Assembly (NCBI RefSeq): GCF_017591425.1 | Contig: NW_024465886.1 | Span: 962,501 to 1,026,500 of the forward strand | DNA: 64,000 nucleotides | Source: Ochotona curzoniae | Lineage: Eukaryota > Chordata > Mammalia > Lagomorpha > Ochotonidae | Direction: 5' to 3' | Shown here: positions 1 through 13,110 of the stretch, piece after piece | Layout: each line of letters opens with the position of its first letter | Position numbering within the stretch: the first letter of the stretch is position 1 | Translations under genes and position numbers: made by a program | The notes under the pieces: generated by a model | Seen by the model: the letters and a program-made list of their open reading frames with translations, nothing else | Told to the model about the DNA's origin: nothing | The model's database searches: none

Positions 1-2181
1 CCTTTCCAACACCGCGTCCGAGTAGGCAGCAGTAGGGGCAGTGTTGTCATCTAACCTCTGAGATGCCTGCATTGCCTCTTGGAGTGCCCGCATTCAGTCA
101 CCGTTCGTGCAGACCTCAGAAACCAGGATGCTCCTACAGGGGACTGGCTTGGGTTTCGGCTGCCAGCTTTGGCCTGCTCCAGACCCAGGTCATTGAGGGG
201 ATCTGAGGGGTGTATCAGTAGGTAGGAATTATCCATCCCCCATTTCTGTCTTTCAAATTAATATTTTGGAAGTAAAAATAATGAGTTAGAGCAAGCAGGA
301 AGCTGCCCTACCCAGACCCGGGACAAACAGCACATGTCCCTTGCAGCATTGGGATGCCTCTCGTTACTGTTGTAAGCCTAGGATTTTAAAGAAGGCATAG
401 AGGTGTTTAAGCAGCATGCCCCGGCAAGCTCAGGGCTCGGCTTCACTAGACTTCTCTGCCTCCTCGTTCAGTTTTTTCCAAACTCTACGCATTAGTGTAA
501 AAATGCATCACATTATTTGAGAGTTGTTTTTTTTTTTTTTATACCCAGGCCCCACAAGCGATTCAAACTTCCTCATGATAGCCACCTACATTGCAACTTA
601 CATCTAGTATGGTTCACTCATCTTTTTAAAAACAAAGTGCGCATACAATACATTTTTACGTAGCACATCCACTGGAATTCCACATGAGAGAATTCCAGAC
701 ACTGGACCCTGTTCAGTTTGTGTGTGATCCGGGCAACCATCGGAAAACCCTGACAGACCCGAGCTCAGTACCCACCATAGGTCACGCATCCTCTCACAGG
801 AGAAACTAACCCTGCATGAGTTCTGGAAAGCAGAGTTCCAGACTCCCTGATTCCAGGTGAACTCATTCTGGGAATCTTACTACTGCTGCCAGACACGGTC
901 AGATGCTGAGGCCTCCCCTGGGGAACTCACTCTGCTTTACTTCCAAAACCAACTCCAATGAAGAATTTGCTCATAACACACAGCCATGGAACTTTGAAAT
1001 CTTAGAAATACAGCAACACAAAGGGGGCATCACAACTCAGGGATACCTTGGCCTTGTTACCTGGTGCTTCTGGCATGACTGGGGCTCCACCTCAGACCCT
1101 GAAAACTACACCAACATGTTGAAAGGACAAATTGCTTACACTTATGCAATTTAGAAGAGCTTGGGCAGGGGGGTTTGGGGGTAGAATCTGGCAGTGTCTC
1201 AAACCACAACACGTTCTGAGAATGCCAGCCAATATGATAAGACAGCATTCACAGAAAAACAAAGACATAAAGTGCAGCTTCCTTGCCTACAGCCCCGTCG
1301 GTCTGAGTAGATTTGTTACAGCTTGACTCATTAATTGGTTACAGTTTAATTACTTAATTGACCACAGTACCTCCTGCAAACAACCAAAGTTCAGTCACCA
1401 TGATTAAACTACTGGTTTGCTCCATCAGGCCTAGCCTCAACGTGCAGTACGCAGTATACATTCGCAACTGTTGCTTAACACCAGTGACCACACAAGCTTC
1501 TCTCACGGTCACGAGAGGCAGCCTTTTACAACTGAGAAAGGACTTTTTAGGCCATCTTTCACTGCTTTTCCAGGGGTAGCAGCAACGGTTAACTCAGCAG
1601 CAGAAAGCTGAAACTCAAATCATATAGGATCCTGGTATTCCAGGCAACCGCTTTGCTTATCATAGCACACACCAGCTCCTTAACCAGTGTTGCAACTACC
1701 ACACCAGATGTGTTCTCCCACTGTCCTAGTTTGAAGGGAAACCAAAAGCAAAGGCATGGACTCTCTAGAGAATGGTGGAATTACATTTCTTTTTGGCTAC
1801 TTCCCACCAACCAGGTTCCAACTTGGGTGAAAGTCAGGTGCCCTGCCCAAGGGAGAGCACGAATCCCAGCTCTCAGCCCCGCAGGTAGGGGCAGGCTGAC
1901 CTGAGCCAAGAAGTGGCGTGTGATCAGCCTGGCTGCCTGCCTGCTTCCAAGGGCGCCTGGATCAGTTTTACCTGGTGACGGGCAAAACCAAACAATCAAA
2001 GGCTTCAGTGTGAGAGCAGTCACCAGGCTTCCCCAGGGAGTGGGCTAGAGGGCCGCTCTTCTTGCAGAGTTGAAGGCAAGGACACACGTGGCTCCCACGC
2101 AACACAGAGAGACATTTGTGAATAGCCCAGCACCCTCTCGAAGAGCAACATCATTACAGAAACTATCCAGTTCCAGTAGGA

Positions 2182-2301
2182 GGGGCCTTCAAAAAGTGCA
2201 TAGAAAATGTGTATTATGAACAAAATGCATGTATTTCAACATTTCTGCACCGAATGTGCTTATCTTTTAATTCCATTTTCCACAAACTTTTTATAGTCCC
2301 C
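2182..2301 (+). mobile_element. Short inverted-repeat element, copy 1
   Basis: 120 bp with imperfect terminal inverted repeats of about 27 bp (starting ggggccttcaaaaagt, ending actttttatagtcccc). A non-autonomous DNA-transposon-like structure. Confidence 0.65.
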
Positions 2302-2522
2302 TTAGACAGAAACTACTGCACGATAACAAATGGTGTTGTTTTGTTTACAGAACACCAAGGCCAGGACGTGCTCAGGAGTTGGCTAGTACGTTCATGACCT
2401 GGGCTTCAGCTTGGGCCACTCCTTCCCACTTCCCTATGGGTCTCATGGATGGACTAAGTCATAGATGGACAAGCGAAGTCTTTGGTCATCATTACTTTAA
2501 AATAATAATACAAGATTAGGGC

Positions 2523-2671
2523 AACTGCCATGTGCTGTATGCTAAGTCTCTGCCTACAGTGCCAGCACTCCCTGTGGGCCCCAACTCTCTCTCTCCCCCT
2601 TCCTCCTCCTCTGCTCCTCTGCCTGCGACCCATAACTCTTTCAAATAAAGAAATACATCTTGGAATAATTT
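2523..2671 (+). mobile_element. CSINE, internally deleted
   Basis: The 5' part (ctctgcctacagtgccagca) joins directly to the CT-rich 3' part and ends in tttcaaataaag...atctt. Confidence 0.65.
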
Positions 2672-2696
2672 GACTGATTGAAATCAAAATACTGAG

Positions 2697-2773
2697 TGAC
2701 AGGGAGAGACAGAGGAAGATAGATGATTTTTTATCCACTGGCTCATAGCCAGCAGGGTTGGGCCAGGCTGATG
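2697..2773 (-). mobile_element. CSINE fragment
   Basis: Reverse-complement CSINE sequence (agagacagagg...atccactggctca...ggccaggctga), tail-to-tail with the copy at 2523. Confidence 0.55.
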
Positions 2774-3524
2774 GTGTGGAGGAAAATCAAGGCAAAGAAG
2801 CAAACAAAAAGTATTCCGAGGTCAGGGAGAGAAGGAAGGTCTGCACAGACACAGGAAGCAGCAGTCAGCGACACGAAAGAAAAAGGGAAGCATGGCATCC
2901 TGGATGCCGTTGCTGAGCTGGGGAGTGGCCCAGTACTGACACGGCAGTACCGTCAGGGTCACACCGATGTGGCCAGATGAACCCACTGGTGACCTTGAGA
3001 CATGTCCATGCTGGCAGAGGGAGAAACCCTGAGGAGGCTGCCACATGAGAGAGCAGACAGCAACAGAACATACTTTTTGAGATGAAGAAAAAGAAAAATG
3101 GGAAGATAGTAGAGACCAGGAGATAGCATCCATAACCAAGAAGGGCCTTCATCCTGACTGCTCATCCTCTCCAACACTGTAGGACACAGGACTCAGTCAG
3201 TGCAAAGCAGCGCGTCATTCCCAGAGTGCAGGAGGAGTCCTGGGAGTGACAGCCAGAGTAAGCTCTAGAGACCCGCCGTGAACCCGTGCCTAGCTAACAA
3301 TACGGCATCCCATGCCTCAACACGTGGTAAGAGGGCAGAAGTTAAAGTGTCCTTACTGCCAATTTTTTTTAATAGACAAAAGTTTCAAAAGTTATCTTTA
3401 TTCTGGTCTAAACCCAAGAGGAACTACATTAAGATATCCGTGGCTGGAGACCACTGAGGAATTAACCAGCCTATAATAATAGTATATTTGTAACTATTAG
3501 GAAATTATAGATGTATTACCTTTC

Positions 3525-3600
3525 TAAAAATTTTATTTTTATTGGAAAGGCAGATGTACAGACAGAAGGAAAAACAGAAAGCTTATCCATCTGCAAGAGA
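3525..3600 (-). mobile_element. CSINE 3' fragment
   Basis: The diagnostic reverse tail attttatttttattggaaag is followed by gcagatgtacagacaga. Confidence 0.6.
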
Positions 3601-5174
3601 TAAAGAAAATCTATATTCTACAAAATAAAGGGCTTTTGATTTCATGAAATGTCGAATAAACACCAGCTTGGTAGCAGAAGGAGGTAGCTCCTGGAGAAAA
3701 AATGAATTTCATTCTTGGGGGAAAAAGACAGTGGATCATTCCGGCCCAACTGTTCTGGAATCCTCTTCTGCACAGCTGTCAGTGTGTACTGAATCAGCGT
3801 ATACAATGGGGCAGGTTGTACCACTCTGGTTTAAACTCAAAAACTTGTTAGCATATAGACTATTTTATCTCTTTGATAGTCAAATAGTCTTAAGCTATTA
3901 CATTTCGTGATTGTAGAAGCTGCAGGCGTAGTCCAGTGCGAGTGTGCAGTTGGAGTGACAGCAGGAATGTCTGCTGTTCTCTCCCAGTCTGGATGAACGG
4001 GTGGCCAGTCCCCTCCCTGCGTTCCGGCCCGTTCCCAGAAATGTCAGCTGTCCAAGTCCGCATCCCAAAGTGTAGAACCAGCTACTATTAATGGCTGTGC
4101 TCATGAAAACTTAAAATATGCTTTTCCTGTAAGTGATTTATGAGTTTTTCCCCCAGACCCAAGTGGGTGTGTTGATTACTAAGTTCCATAAAGTGATGCT
4201 TGCAAAGCAATTGAAACCTCGAGTTGATTGGGCCAGTCAAGCAGCCAGTCTACTTGAAATTACAGACTGAAGTCATTGAAATGAAACTTGTCATTCCCAG
4301 CAAAGCTGTTGACTGCCTGTCACACCTGGGAAATAACGGAGGAACTCAACTAGCCTGACAGGCTGGGGAAAAAAAACAAAACCAACCCATGTGGAAAATG
4401 TGCCCAAGCCTGTCGCTCCACAGGATCTTCAGGCTGCTGGTGCCTGTGGAGTGCCCGTCTTTCTGGCTCCTTGTGGCATGCTTGTTGCATTTTCACGGGC
4501 CTTTTTTGAAATGATGACAGACTAGATAAAAGAATGTCTTAGGATGACATTTATCACACACACATTTCTACTTTAAAGAAATTTTTCAATTGCTTGGTTT
4601 GTTTTAGGAACCCATGGAGTCACAGAATCCATGTGTGTACTGACTTTGGCCTTATCTGCTCTTGCAAATTGGCTGCGTTATAAAGAGCTATGAATGGTAT
4701 CGTTCTCTCAAATAGCCTCTGCTACCTAATAAAAATCTAGATCTTTGTTGGTTGATAAGATGGTTGGCGACAACTATTCTTGGTCCTTCCAGCCAAGGTT
4801 GGAGATACATAAAGGGGAAATGGGAGAGAATGATGAGGTCCGCCTGGTTTTCAACACTCCGTTTCCATCAGGCAAGTTCATCATCTCTTAGTGAGGATCC
4901 CTGGGAGCGAAGCAGAGAGGGCTGGGTGCAGCGGCTGCTTCTCAGGACTCCTCCGCCCGAGGGTGGGAAGTCTGAGCTCTGAGCGCATGCCTGTGTCTGT
5001 GCGCTCCAGTCCCTCTGTGCAGCAATCGCCGTCCCCAGGGCTTTCATTCACAACACTGGAAAACCATCACAGCACATCTGCTTCAAGAACAACCCAGGCC
5101 TCCTTTTATCACAGCTCACTTTGATGTGCTAAAATACTTGGAAGCTTCAAGAAAAATGGTGATAAAAGCCCCAA

Positions 5175-5657
5175 ACTTTTGGGAATTCACCCTAAAGATA
5201 CAAAGTGAAATGCATAGCAGAATGCATACACAAAGATGTTCATCACATCGGTGTTTATATCAAACATTTAGAAACTATCTAAATATCCAACAATGGGAAC
5301 ATTGAGTAAGTTAACTGTGCCATGTCTGCTAGAGAAAATATTCTACAAACATTAAACATTATCAAATAGGATCAGTATTGGAAAGCACTTGAATATACTG
5401 TTAGTGAAAAGGAATATGAAAAAACAAAACAGTATTTCACAAATCCCTCCACCCACCCACCCACACACATGCTTCCTACAAGAAAAAAAATATGTATATA
5501 TGGAAATTGAGAAACAGCATGAAGTAAATAAACCAAAATTTCATTAGTAGCTGTCTTTGAATAGGACCTGGAGTGTCTTTTATTTTACTTCTTTTTAAGC
5601 TTCCTATAATTTTTAATGACAAGCATGTATTGCTTAATAAGAAGAAAAAAAAAATGT
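5175..5657 (+). mobile_element. Old L1 3' end
   Basis: Contains the L1 ORF2-end/3'UTR landmark gatgttcatcacatcggtgt, then ctaaatatccaacaatggga and gacaagcatgtattgctt before an A-rich end. It is decayed and non-coding, of an ancient mammalian L1 type. Confidence 0.7.
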
Positions 5658-6296
5658 TTGCTTGCGTTAGAACCAGTGACCCCTGGCCTTGGAACTGCAT
5701 TTCCTGGTGAGAAGAAAGCAAACAGAAAGTCAGGTGTTAGAGTCTAAAACGAAATCTCTCTCATTCTCTGGCACTCTAATGGCAAAGTCGTTTACCCACG
5801 GGTCCCTGGTGGAGTGTGGAGGGAGCGGTGATGCAAACGACCCGAGCTGTAACAGACCACCACCTACAGGAACCTAGATCGAGTCGGGTGCAGAAAGTGT
5901 GACAAAACGCACCACCTGGAAAGCAAACCGGTAATTACAGAATAAAACACTCCTTTGAAAGTAAATTCATACACAAGCCTTACAGAACGCACTGGAATTA
6001 TATTAATTCCTCCTAATTCCTTTCTTCATAGTAGCACCTTTTTCCACCTAGATCCTTTATGAAACTGTGAAATTTGCTCAGAAACTACTCCATGAGGTCA
6101 ACAGAACAGGTGCTTCATTTCCCTGTGTTCCATACTTGGAACTGACAATACTTGGGATGGAATTGTGTCTACACTGAATACATGCAGACTCCTTTTTTTC
6201 ATTATTCTGTAACTGTGCAGTGATTTCTATGACATTTACCTTGACAGGTGTTATAGAAACAATCTAGAACATAAGGAAGGCTTTAAAGCAAATACG

Positions 6297-6418
6297 AAGG
6301 AACTTTAAAAAGTTCATGGGAAATCACATGAAAAGTTTATTTTTGTGCAAAAATAGCTTTCAATCTATGCATAACATTTCATAATACACAGTTTCCATGA
6401 GTTTTATACATTTACTTC
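6297..6418 (-). mobile_element. Short inverted-repeat element, copy 2
   Basis: Same family as 2182 but in reverse: gaactttaaaaagttcatgg at one end, cataatacacagtttccatg near the other. Confidence 0.6.
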
Positions 6419-6424
6419 TTTGAG

Positions 6425-6610
6425 AGCTTAGAGAAGCAAAGAGCTCGCACGTCCTGACTTCTCAACTGCAGCTGGGATGCTGCTGCTGGAGCCAGGAAGG
6501 CAACCAAGTGCCCCTCGCAGGTGGCAGGGGCTCCGTGCCAACCTCAGCAACAACTGCTCTACTTCCTACTTGAAGAGATCAGCTCTTCTGGACGCCACAT
6601 ATGGGCGAGA
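6425..6610 (-). mobile_element. Old CSINE, diverged
   Basis: Recognisable from gagccaggaagg, caggtggcagggg and cacatatggg in the reverse order expected. High divergence; the ends are approximate. Confidence 0.45.
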
Positions 6611-8101
6611 TTCTTTGTCTGATTCATGTCATCTGTAAGGACCCCAGGATCCCTTCAGCCTGCTGCAACTGGTTTAGTGTCAGTTGATTATCAAGTTGCT
6701 TCATCTTTTTGCAATTCAACAGTAATCTGCTGTGTATACAGGCTGCTGCTTCTTTATCCCTTGAAGGACATTTCCGAAGATTTCAGAACTTGGCTATCGA
6801 ATTTCTCTTGCTGCTCCAACAGACAAGGCCCAGAAAGCCACCCTGAAGATGGCAGCTTCACATCCCCAGCTGGCTCATGCCCAAGAACAAGGCAGTATGG
6901 GTAGCTGTTCATCAGACTGACTTCCTTCCCTCTGCCTGCATGTGCCAGCCCTCCAAGAGCCAGGCCACCTGGCTCTGCTCTGATGTTGTGAGAAGTCTCC
7001 CTACAATAGCGGTGTCCAAGAGCGAGCTCTTCTTATTATCCAGACTGGCCATCATTATTCTTTTTCCTTTTGATAGCAGTGGCTGACAGGAAAAATCTCC
7101 AGGTTTTATTAAGAAATTATGTAAGATTAAAAAAAAAAACATTCTGTAACTGTTCTTAGAGAAGTTAGAGATGTAGCAGCTTTAGTGCTCTTTGTAGGTA
7201 GACATGAGGCTAAGTGTGTTTTTCCTAATTCTGAAAAGGTTGTATACATTTTCTTTACTGACTTACTGTTCATACATTTCTCTAAAAATGCAGACATGTT
7301 AGAGATTTGTCAAACTCAGATATCATCTCGTACAGATTTAACACAGCATGAAATGACTGTGGAATATTCATTTCTGTTTTTGACAGCTTGACCTAAAGTG
7401 TCCTTGCAGCTTACAAACATGGTTCAGTGTAATATCATGGTTTTCATTTTCAAAAGCTCCATTCACTCTCCATGTCTGTTGTCACAGCTTTGGTGCTCAC
7501 GTGACATAAATGCAAATCAGAAATTAAACCAATTAATAGCTACCTTGAAAGTTGAGTAATCTTCATTTTCCCTATGCACTTCTCTCTACCCTCACCATCT
7601 TCAACTGTAACATCTGCTGTTTTAGAAATGGAAAATCTATGATTAATTCAGTCACACATGATTGAACACTTTGTTGCTATTTAACTAGTCAGTATTTTAA
7701 TTTGTATCTCAAAAACAAACCAAAATATTTCCCAATGTAAAATTACTTCCGTAGATCATTTCCACACTATTTCATTTTTCTTTAATATACACCTGCTTGG
7801 AGTCTCTCAACTGCAATTTAATCTGCATGGAACCAATTTCAAAAATTTGAGCAAAACATACTTTGGAGTTAACTGATCCAGACAACTGGTATCTCAAAAA
7901 TGTCACATCCGCACCAAGTCTCCTTAACCAAGCCTAACACTCGGGCAGCACACAGGCTTTCCCAAAACTCTCAGTGTTTAACTCCTCAAAAATGAGGATC
8001 ATCTCCGGCAGGCTCTTGTGTTAAAGTGGAGTCTTAATGCTTGTGACAATCTCTTCAACTATTTTTATTTTGGTTACATTACCATTCAATATTCATGTTT
8101 T

Positions 8102-8357
8102 AGAAAAATAGATTCTCCATCCACTGCCTTACTCCTCAGATGCCAGCTATAGCTGCAGCTGGGCCCAACCAGGAGTCAGAAATTCCATCTGGCCTCGCAC
8201 TTGGAGGCAAGGACTCAAGCATTCCAGCCGTGGTCGGCTGCTTCCCAGCTGCACAGAAGTTACCTGAGAAGCAGAGACAGGTCTTGAACCTGCGATGCTA
8301 ACATGGATGCACGCATCCAGAGAGATTTCGTCACAGCTGCATCCCCGTATGCACCCC
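8102..8357 (-). mobile_element. CSINE, older subfamily
   Basis: Reverse CSINE: gattctccatccactgcc...aggagtcagaaattccatc...ggcaaggactcaagca...cttgaacctgcgatg. Confidence 0.7.
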
Positions 8358-8720
8358 ATGCTACCATTCTTAGGTGGAGTATCTTACTTTTTAATGTTTT
8401 CCTCAAACCAATCTCCTAAACATAACTATTTGAAACTAACTCACGCACTCAAGAAAACTAAAATTAAGCCAAGAAAAGGCAGAAAATCTAAAATCAAATA
8501 ACTGTTAAACCAAGTATTATGTTAAAAAAAATACGCCTGGCATTGTCTTCCTCATAAATGTTCTAGGAACTATGCATTTCTAAAGCATTTCCATCCTTGA
8601 TTTGTACGCCTGCTCTGTGCTTACGAGATCTTACCATAGCTGCTTTCCACATAGCCTCCATTTAGTTTCTCTTGGGGGACAAGAACGTATTGCTAATCAG
8701 GATTTTGTCTCAAATTGCAG

Positions 8721-8793
8721 ATCACAGTGTTCCGGATGGGATCGGAGGGACATCAGGACATTGATTTAGCCATCCTGACAGCTTTGCTCAAAG
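8721..8793 (+). CDS. TRPM3: TRPM3 coding exon 1 of window (melastatin homology region)
   Basis: This 73-nt exon starts in phase 0 and ends after the first base of a codon. It encodes [10 protein letters not shown] followed by [14 protein letters not shown], a hallmark of the cytosolic N-terminal melastatin homology region of TRPM1/TRPM3. The acceptor is ...aaattgcag and the donor is AAAG|gtaaaa. Its last base completes a glycine codon with the exon at 15592. The length is not a multiple of three, so skipping it alone would break the frame, which fits a constitutive exon. The domain helps tetramer assembly and carries regulatory surfaces; it does not form the pore. Confidence 0.96.
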
Positions 8794-9858
8794 GTAAAAG
8801 CATGAACTCCATGGACAGAGAATTGTAGCATGTGATAAATGGATTCGCACACCAACCTTGTTTCCTAATAGAGATCTGACACCTCTAATTACACATCACG
8901 TAAGGGCCACTCCCCTAAGATATGTTACTGCTGCCAAATGTTTCTATTGGTATTAGAGTTTGTCTCAATTTTGTAGAATTTAAATACGTGATAATTCAAA
9001 TCTTGACCATTCATTTCTTTACTGACTGTGACCAGATAACCAAGTTTAGTCTCAGCTCCCCAAGCTGAGAAAAGGATCCACAGTGAGCCCTCAGCCATCC
9101 CAGTAGTCAAAAGGAGCTCACATACTTGGTCCCTACTCTTTCCCTTTTAAAATAGGTTTTCACAGTTCCTAGGACATGGAGAGGTGCCCAAACCTAAAAC
9201 CCATCACAATTCTAATATGTTAAATTTGAAGGGATCAAATTGGAAGAATAAAAAACATCGTAAAAGCAAACAGAACACCTCTAGCATACAGGTCAGAGTC
9301 CAGGACACATCAGAGCAGATTAATCTGAAAAATGGTTGAGCATATGCTAAACTGCCTTAACATGAAATTAATTTTCTGGCAAATTTATTTTCATGCAAAT
9401 CCAAACAGATTTCAGAGTAATAAAAGGGATTAAGGTGGATAGTATATTCAGGCATGCCTGCTTATCTCCAAGAGGAAAGGGCGATAAAAAACTTAAATCT
9501 CTTAATCCCTTTTATTTGCCAGTAGTGCTTAACAACTAAGAGCATTTTATCATCTTATCTTCACAACAACTCTGCGAAATGAATACCCCTTCATCTTCAA
9601 ACTGGCACTGTCCTGGGCAGGAAACCAAGAACGACCACAGTAAACCAGAGATGCCCATTCAACATAGGAGCTGTGAATGCCCTGGTGGCAAGCCCCGCCT
9701 CCCACCCGAGACGTTCTGGGAGAAAAAGGAGTCTGTCTTTTTGCCTTAGTATCTCAGCAGCCAGCAAAACACCTGACAATGACTAGGCATTTCACAAAGA
9801 AACATTTCTTGATACAAGTGGTTGGGTCCTGGTCCAACTAACAAAAGTCACAACCACT

Positions 9859-10192
9859 GGCCCGGCGCGGTGGCGCAAGTGGTTAAAGGTCCTCGCCTTG
9901 CACCCCCGGGATCCCATATGGGCGCCGGTTCTAATCCCGGCAGCCCCGCTTCCCTTCCAGCTCCCTGCCTGTGGCCTGGGAAAGCAGTCGAGGACGGCCC
10001 AAAGCTTTGGGACCCTGCACCCGCGTGGGAGACCCGGAAGAGGTTCCTGGCTTCGGATCGGCATAGTATCGGCCCGTTGCGCTCACTTGGGGAGTGAATC
10101 ATCGGATGGAAGATCTTCCTCTCTGTTTCTCCTCTCTGTATATCCGCCTTTCCAATGAAAAAATAATAAAAATAAATCTTAAAAAAAAAAAA
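9859..10192 (+). mobile_element. Young lagomorph CSINE with intact target-site duplication
   Basis: Full-length tRNA-derived SINE. A box A-like TGGCGCAAGTGG and box B GGTTCTAATCC are present near the 5' end, then the CSINE body, a CT-rich segment and a poly(A) tail. It is flanked by a perfect 16-bp duplication, AAAAGTCACAACCACT, at 9843-9858 and 10193-10208, as expected for L1-driven insertion. Low divergence and the intact duplication mark it as the youngest mobile element here. Its form resembles pika copies as I remember them. Confidence 0.92.
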
Positions 10193-12589
10193 AAAAGTCA
10201 CAACCACTAACAAAAATCCAAACAATACAAGCACCACATCACCCCGGTTCTGTGTCACCCAAGTCCAGAAATGCAGACGCCCCACCTGCCTCCGGGTTGC
10301 AGTCACTGTCAGTCTGGGCCCCCAAGTCCACAGGCGTCATTTCTTTTCCTCATCACAGTAGTCAAAATCTCAAACACAGGTATCATTTCAAAACAAAAAT
10401 GCAAAGCATTTCAATACTGTAGACAGTTTTTAAAATGTGGATACAGAGGAGTCAAGGAAAATGGATTACTTTCCTGTAATACAGAACTTGGAACTGAACA
10501 GCGGGCATCCTTTGACCACTTCCCAAGGGGACATTTCCAGTGTCGCACTGCTTCACAGCTCCCTCCACCAGCACCACACCTTCTCCCATTAGTTTTGCTT
10601 CCTCATGCTTCCTTGTAAGAGTGAAGCAAACGTCTCCTTTGGAGTACAGTCCATCCCTTTTCTCTGCAGGTTTGCCGCTTGCTGTCCGCTCAGCTCCTTT
10701 CATAAAGGTGGCCAGAGTGGGGTTTGGACTAATGCCTCTCCCTAGAACAGAATACAGTGATGTCCTTTGTTCCGAGGTCTTAACCACCAACACAAGAAGG
10801 TGCAGCATGTTTGCTCAAGTGGCTGCATACCCACTAAACGTCAGCACCCACAAGGCTGCAGTCTTAACAGGCCATTCCTAGCATGTGTTCAGTTGCTGGC
10901 TCCAACTTTGTAGAAATCTCAAACTGAACAGAGCCAGAGATCTAGGAAAGCAAGATGCCCTGCCGGCATTTGGAGAAAGAACAGGCAGAGACCCAAACCC
11001 ATCTTTGTTCCCTTGCACCAAGCAGCCAACCCTGGTGCCAGATGTGGCCATTCCTGGCAGCTGGCTACACAGGAGCTCAGCAGCCTTGCCCTCTGTGAAT
11101 TGCTTTCAACTCTCCAAATTGGCACAGGAAGAAAGCACACTATATTGACTGCAAACACAGAGCTCCCGTGTGGCGGGGCTGGTGAAGGACTCATCTGCTC
11201 TCAGCAGGACTGTGGAATCGCACCTTTTCTTTCTTGACTTGCTTGAAAGCCATGAATCACCATCATTCATCATTCATCACATCAGTCATCTGCCTGGGCT
11301 TAACTACAAGATCATGTAGGTTGGTTGGTAGCAGCATAATTCTAAAGGGAGCAGCTTAGATGAACAGTAAAATTACGGGAATCACAATAGTAAAGCTATC
11401 AACAGCAGCAAAGTCAGACCTCATGTATGAACAACAGTGCACTGGGGCAGCTACTGTCAGTACCGTACGTTTCGCAGTAGAGGCAGCTGCGACATTGAGC
11501 AGCCACGTGTCATGTTTTGGGTCACACAGCTAGAATGGATGGAGGCTGGGCATGAAGGCAGGGAGTCTGAGTCAGGACACCTGCTCTTCATCCTGTGCTT
11601 CATGGTCAGTGTGAGACAGTAACGATGGTGCCATTTCTCACACAGGGTGATAACTAACATTTATAAGTACTTGAAAATGCATGGACAGACAAAAATAGAC
11701 CAGATAGATGTGGTCAACTGAACCTGCAAATATCCCCATCACACCAGTTTCCTTTCTGGCAAACTAAAAATCCCAGATAACATTAAGAAATTAGGACCAT
11801 GCGATACATTTTCAGTCAACGAGATGTGCTCAAAACTGTGCATGCATTTCTAAAACCTTGGAGAAGCAGATGGAAGAACGGAAAACAGCAGACCAGGAAA
11901 AAGGAAAGGAATACTCCACTGTTACCAGGCTGACCTATGAGACCAAAGACCCAGAGAGCTGGGCGTCCAAACATTCAAAACAGAGCAGAGGAAAATAGGA
12001 ATGGCTGTAAATATCAGTGATGGAAGTCTTTCTCTAAGAAGCAACCACAATACCCTACCATGTCTCTCTGCTTCAACTGAAGAGTGAAGAATCGTTCTCT
12101 CCAGAGATGGCAAGTGCTAGGAGCTGGGCTGCACGCTGAGCGATACAGGGACACTACATATCAGATGCCAAGACTGCAGCTCTTACCCAGCCCGTGTTCT
12201 GGTACGCCAGCTCCCGAGTCTCTCTTCCAGACAGGAGATGGGAACAAACTTTCCAGTGAAATTTGATCCTCCTAAGAAAAAAGATGTCAATATGTTAACA
12301 TGGAAGAGTTCCCACATTGGAAATAAACTCAGACCCAGTACCTCCTATGATACTCTCCCAATGCATCACCATACCAGGGACTGGCAGCCCCACCCACCAA
12401 GCAGTGCTGCAACCGAAGACGTGAGTGAGCTGTGCTGTCCTGACCCAGCTCAGTGGTGACACTCACTACCTGCACATGGGGTCAGATCTCTGCCACCCCC
12501 ACAAATATACCGCAGGTGTCAGGTCCTGCGCTTCTGGTCAACTAGTCATAAGTCGAGGCTATTATTGCCTTCTCTTTCGGTTCTGCTCA

Positions 12590-13110
12590 TTTTCTTGAGC
12601 AGCTCACAGCACTCAGGAAGCACCTGTACTGGTCTAATGTAAGGATATGACAAAGGAAGCAGACAAAACACTTATGTGGGCTCAGATCTTCCCTGGCTTT
12701 TGTGGGGTGCCACCTTCCAAGAACCGCCACTTGTTCAGCTCCCCAGAAGTTCTGGAAAACATGAACCATGTCTTTTGGGGTTTTTATGGGAGTCCCGTGT
12801 AGGCAAAATGCATTAAATAATCCATCAATGACGACTGGTTCAACTCATTTCTTCTCCCTCACACAAGTTGAGGGGTGGGCTGAAAGTCCAAACCCTCTCT
12901 TTCTGCCGTGATCTTTCTGGGGACCACACCCCTCTCCTGAAGCTACCTAGGGACCTCCAACCACCAGTCAACTGTCAGCTTACAAAAAGACACTTGGCTC
13001 TCTGACCCAGGACGTTAGGAGACCATAGGGCACAAAATGGAAGTAAGACATGCCCCTAAGCCCGACTGGCTCATATTACAATAAAACTCCTCAACCTGTG
13101 CTCTCACACT
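12590..13110. mobile_element. Ancient LTR-type relic
   Basis: Resembles a widespread mammalian ERVL-class LTR as I remember it: tcttttggggtttttatggg, aggggtgggctgaaagtcca, tcctgaagctacctagggac and caaaaagacact. It is non-coding and decayed. The subfamily (MER21-like?) is not certain. Confidence 0.45.

Larger units (their letters stand above)
1..8720 (+). other. TRPM3: Intron upstream of the first exon in the window
   Basis: There is no coding sequence that I can support. It holds two short inverted-repeat elements (2182, 6297), old CSINE pieces (2523, 2697, 3525, 6425, 8102) and an old L1 3' end (5175). The rest appears unique, AT-rich between 7400 and 8100. The miR-204 hairpin, known from an upstream TRPM3 intron, was not seen. 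Confidence 0.85.
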
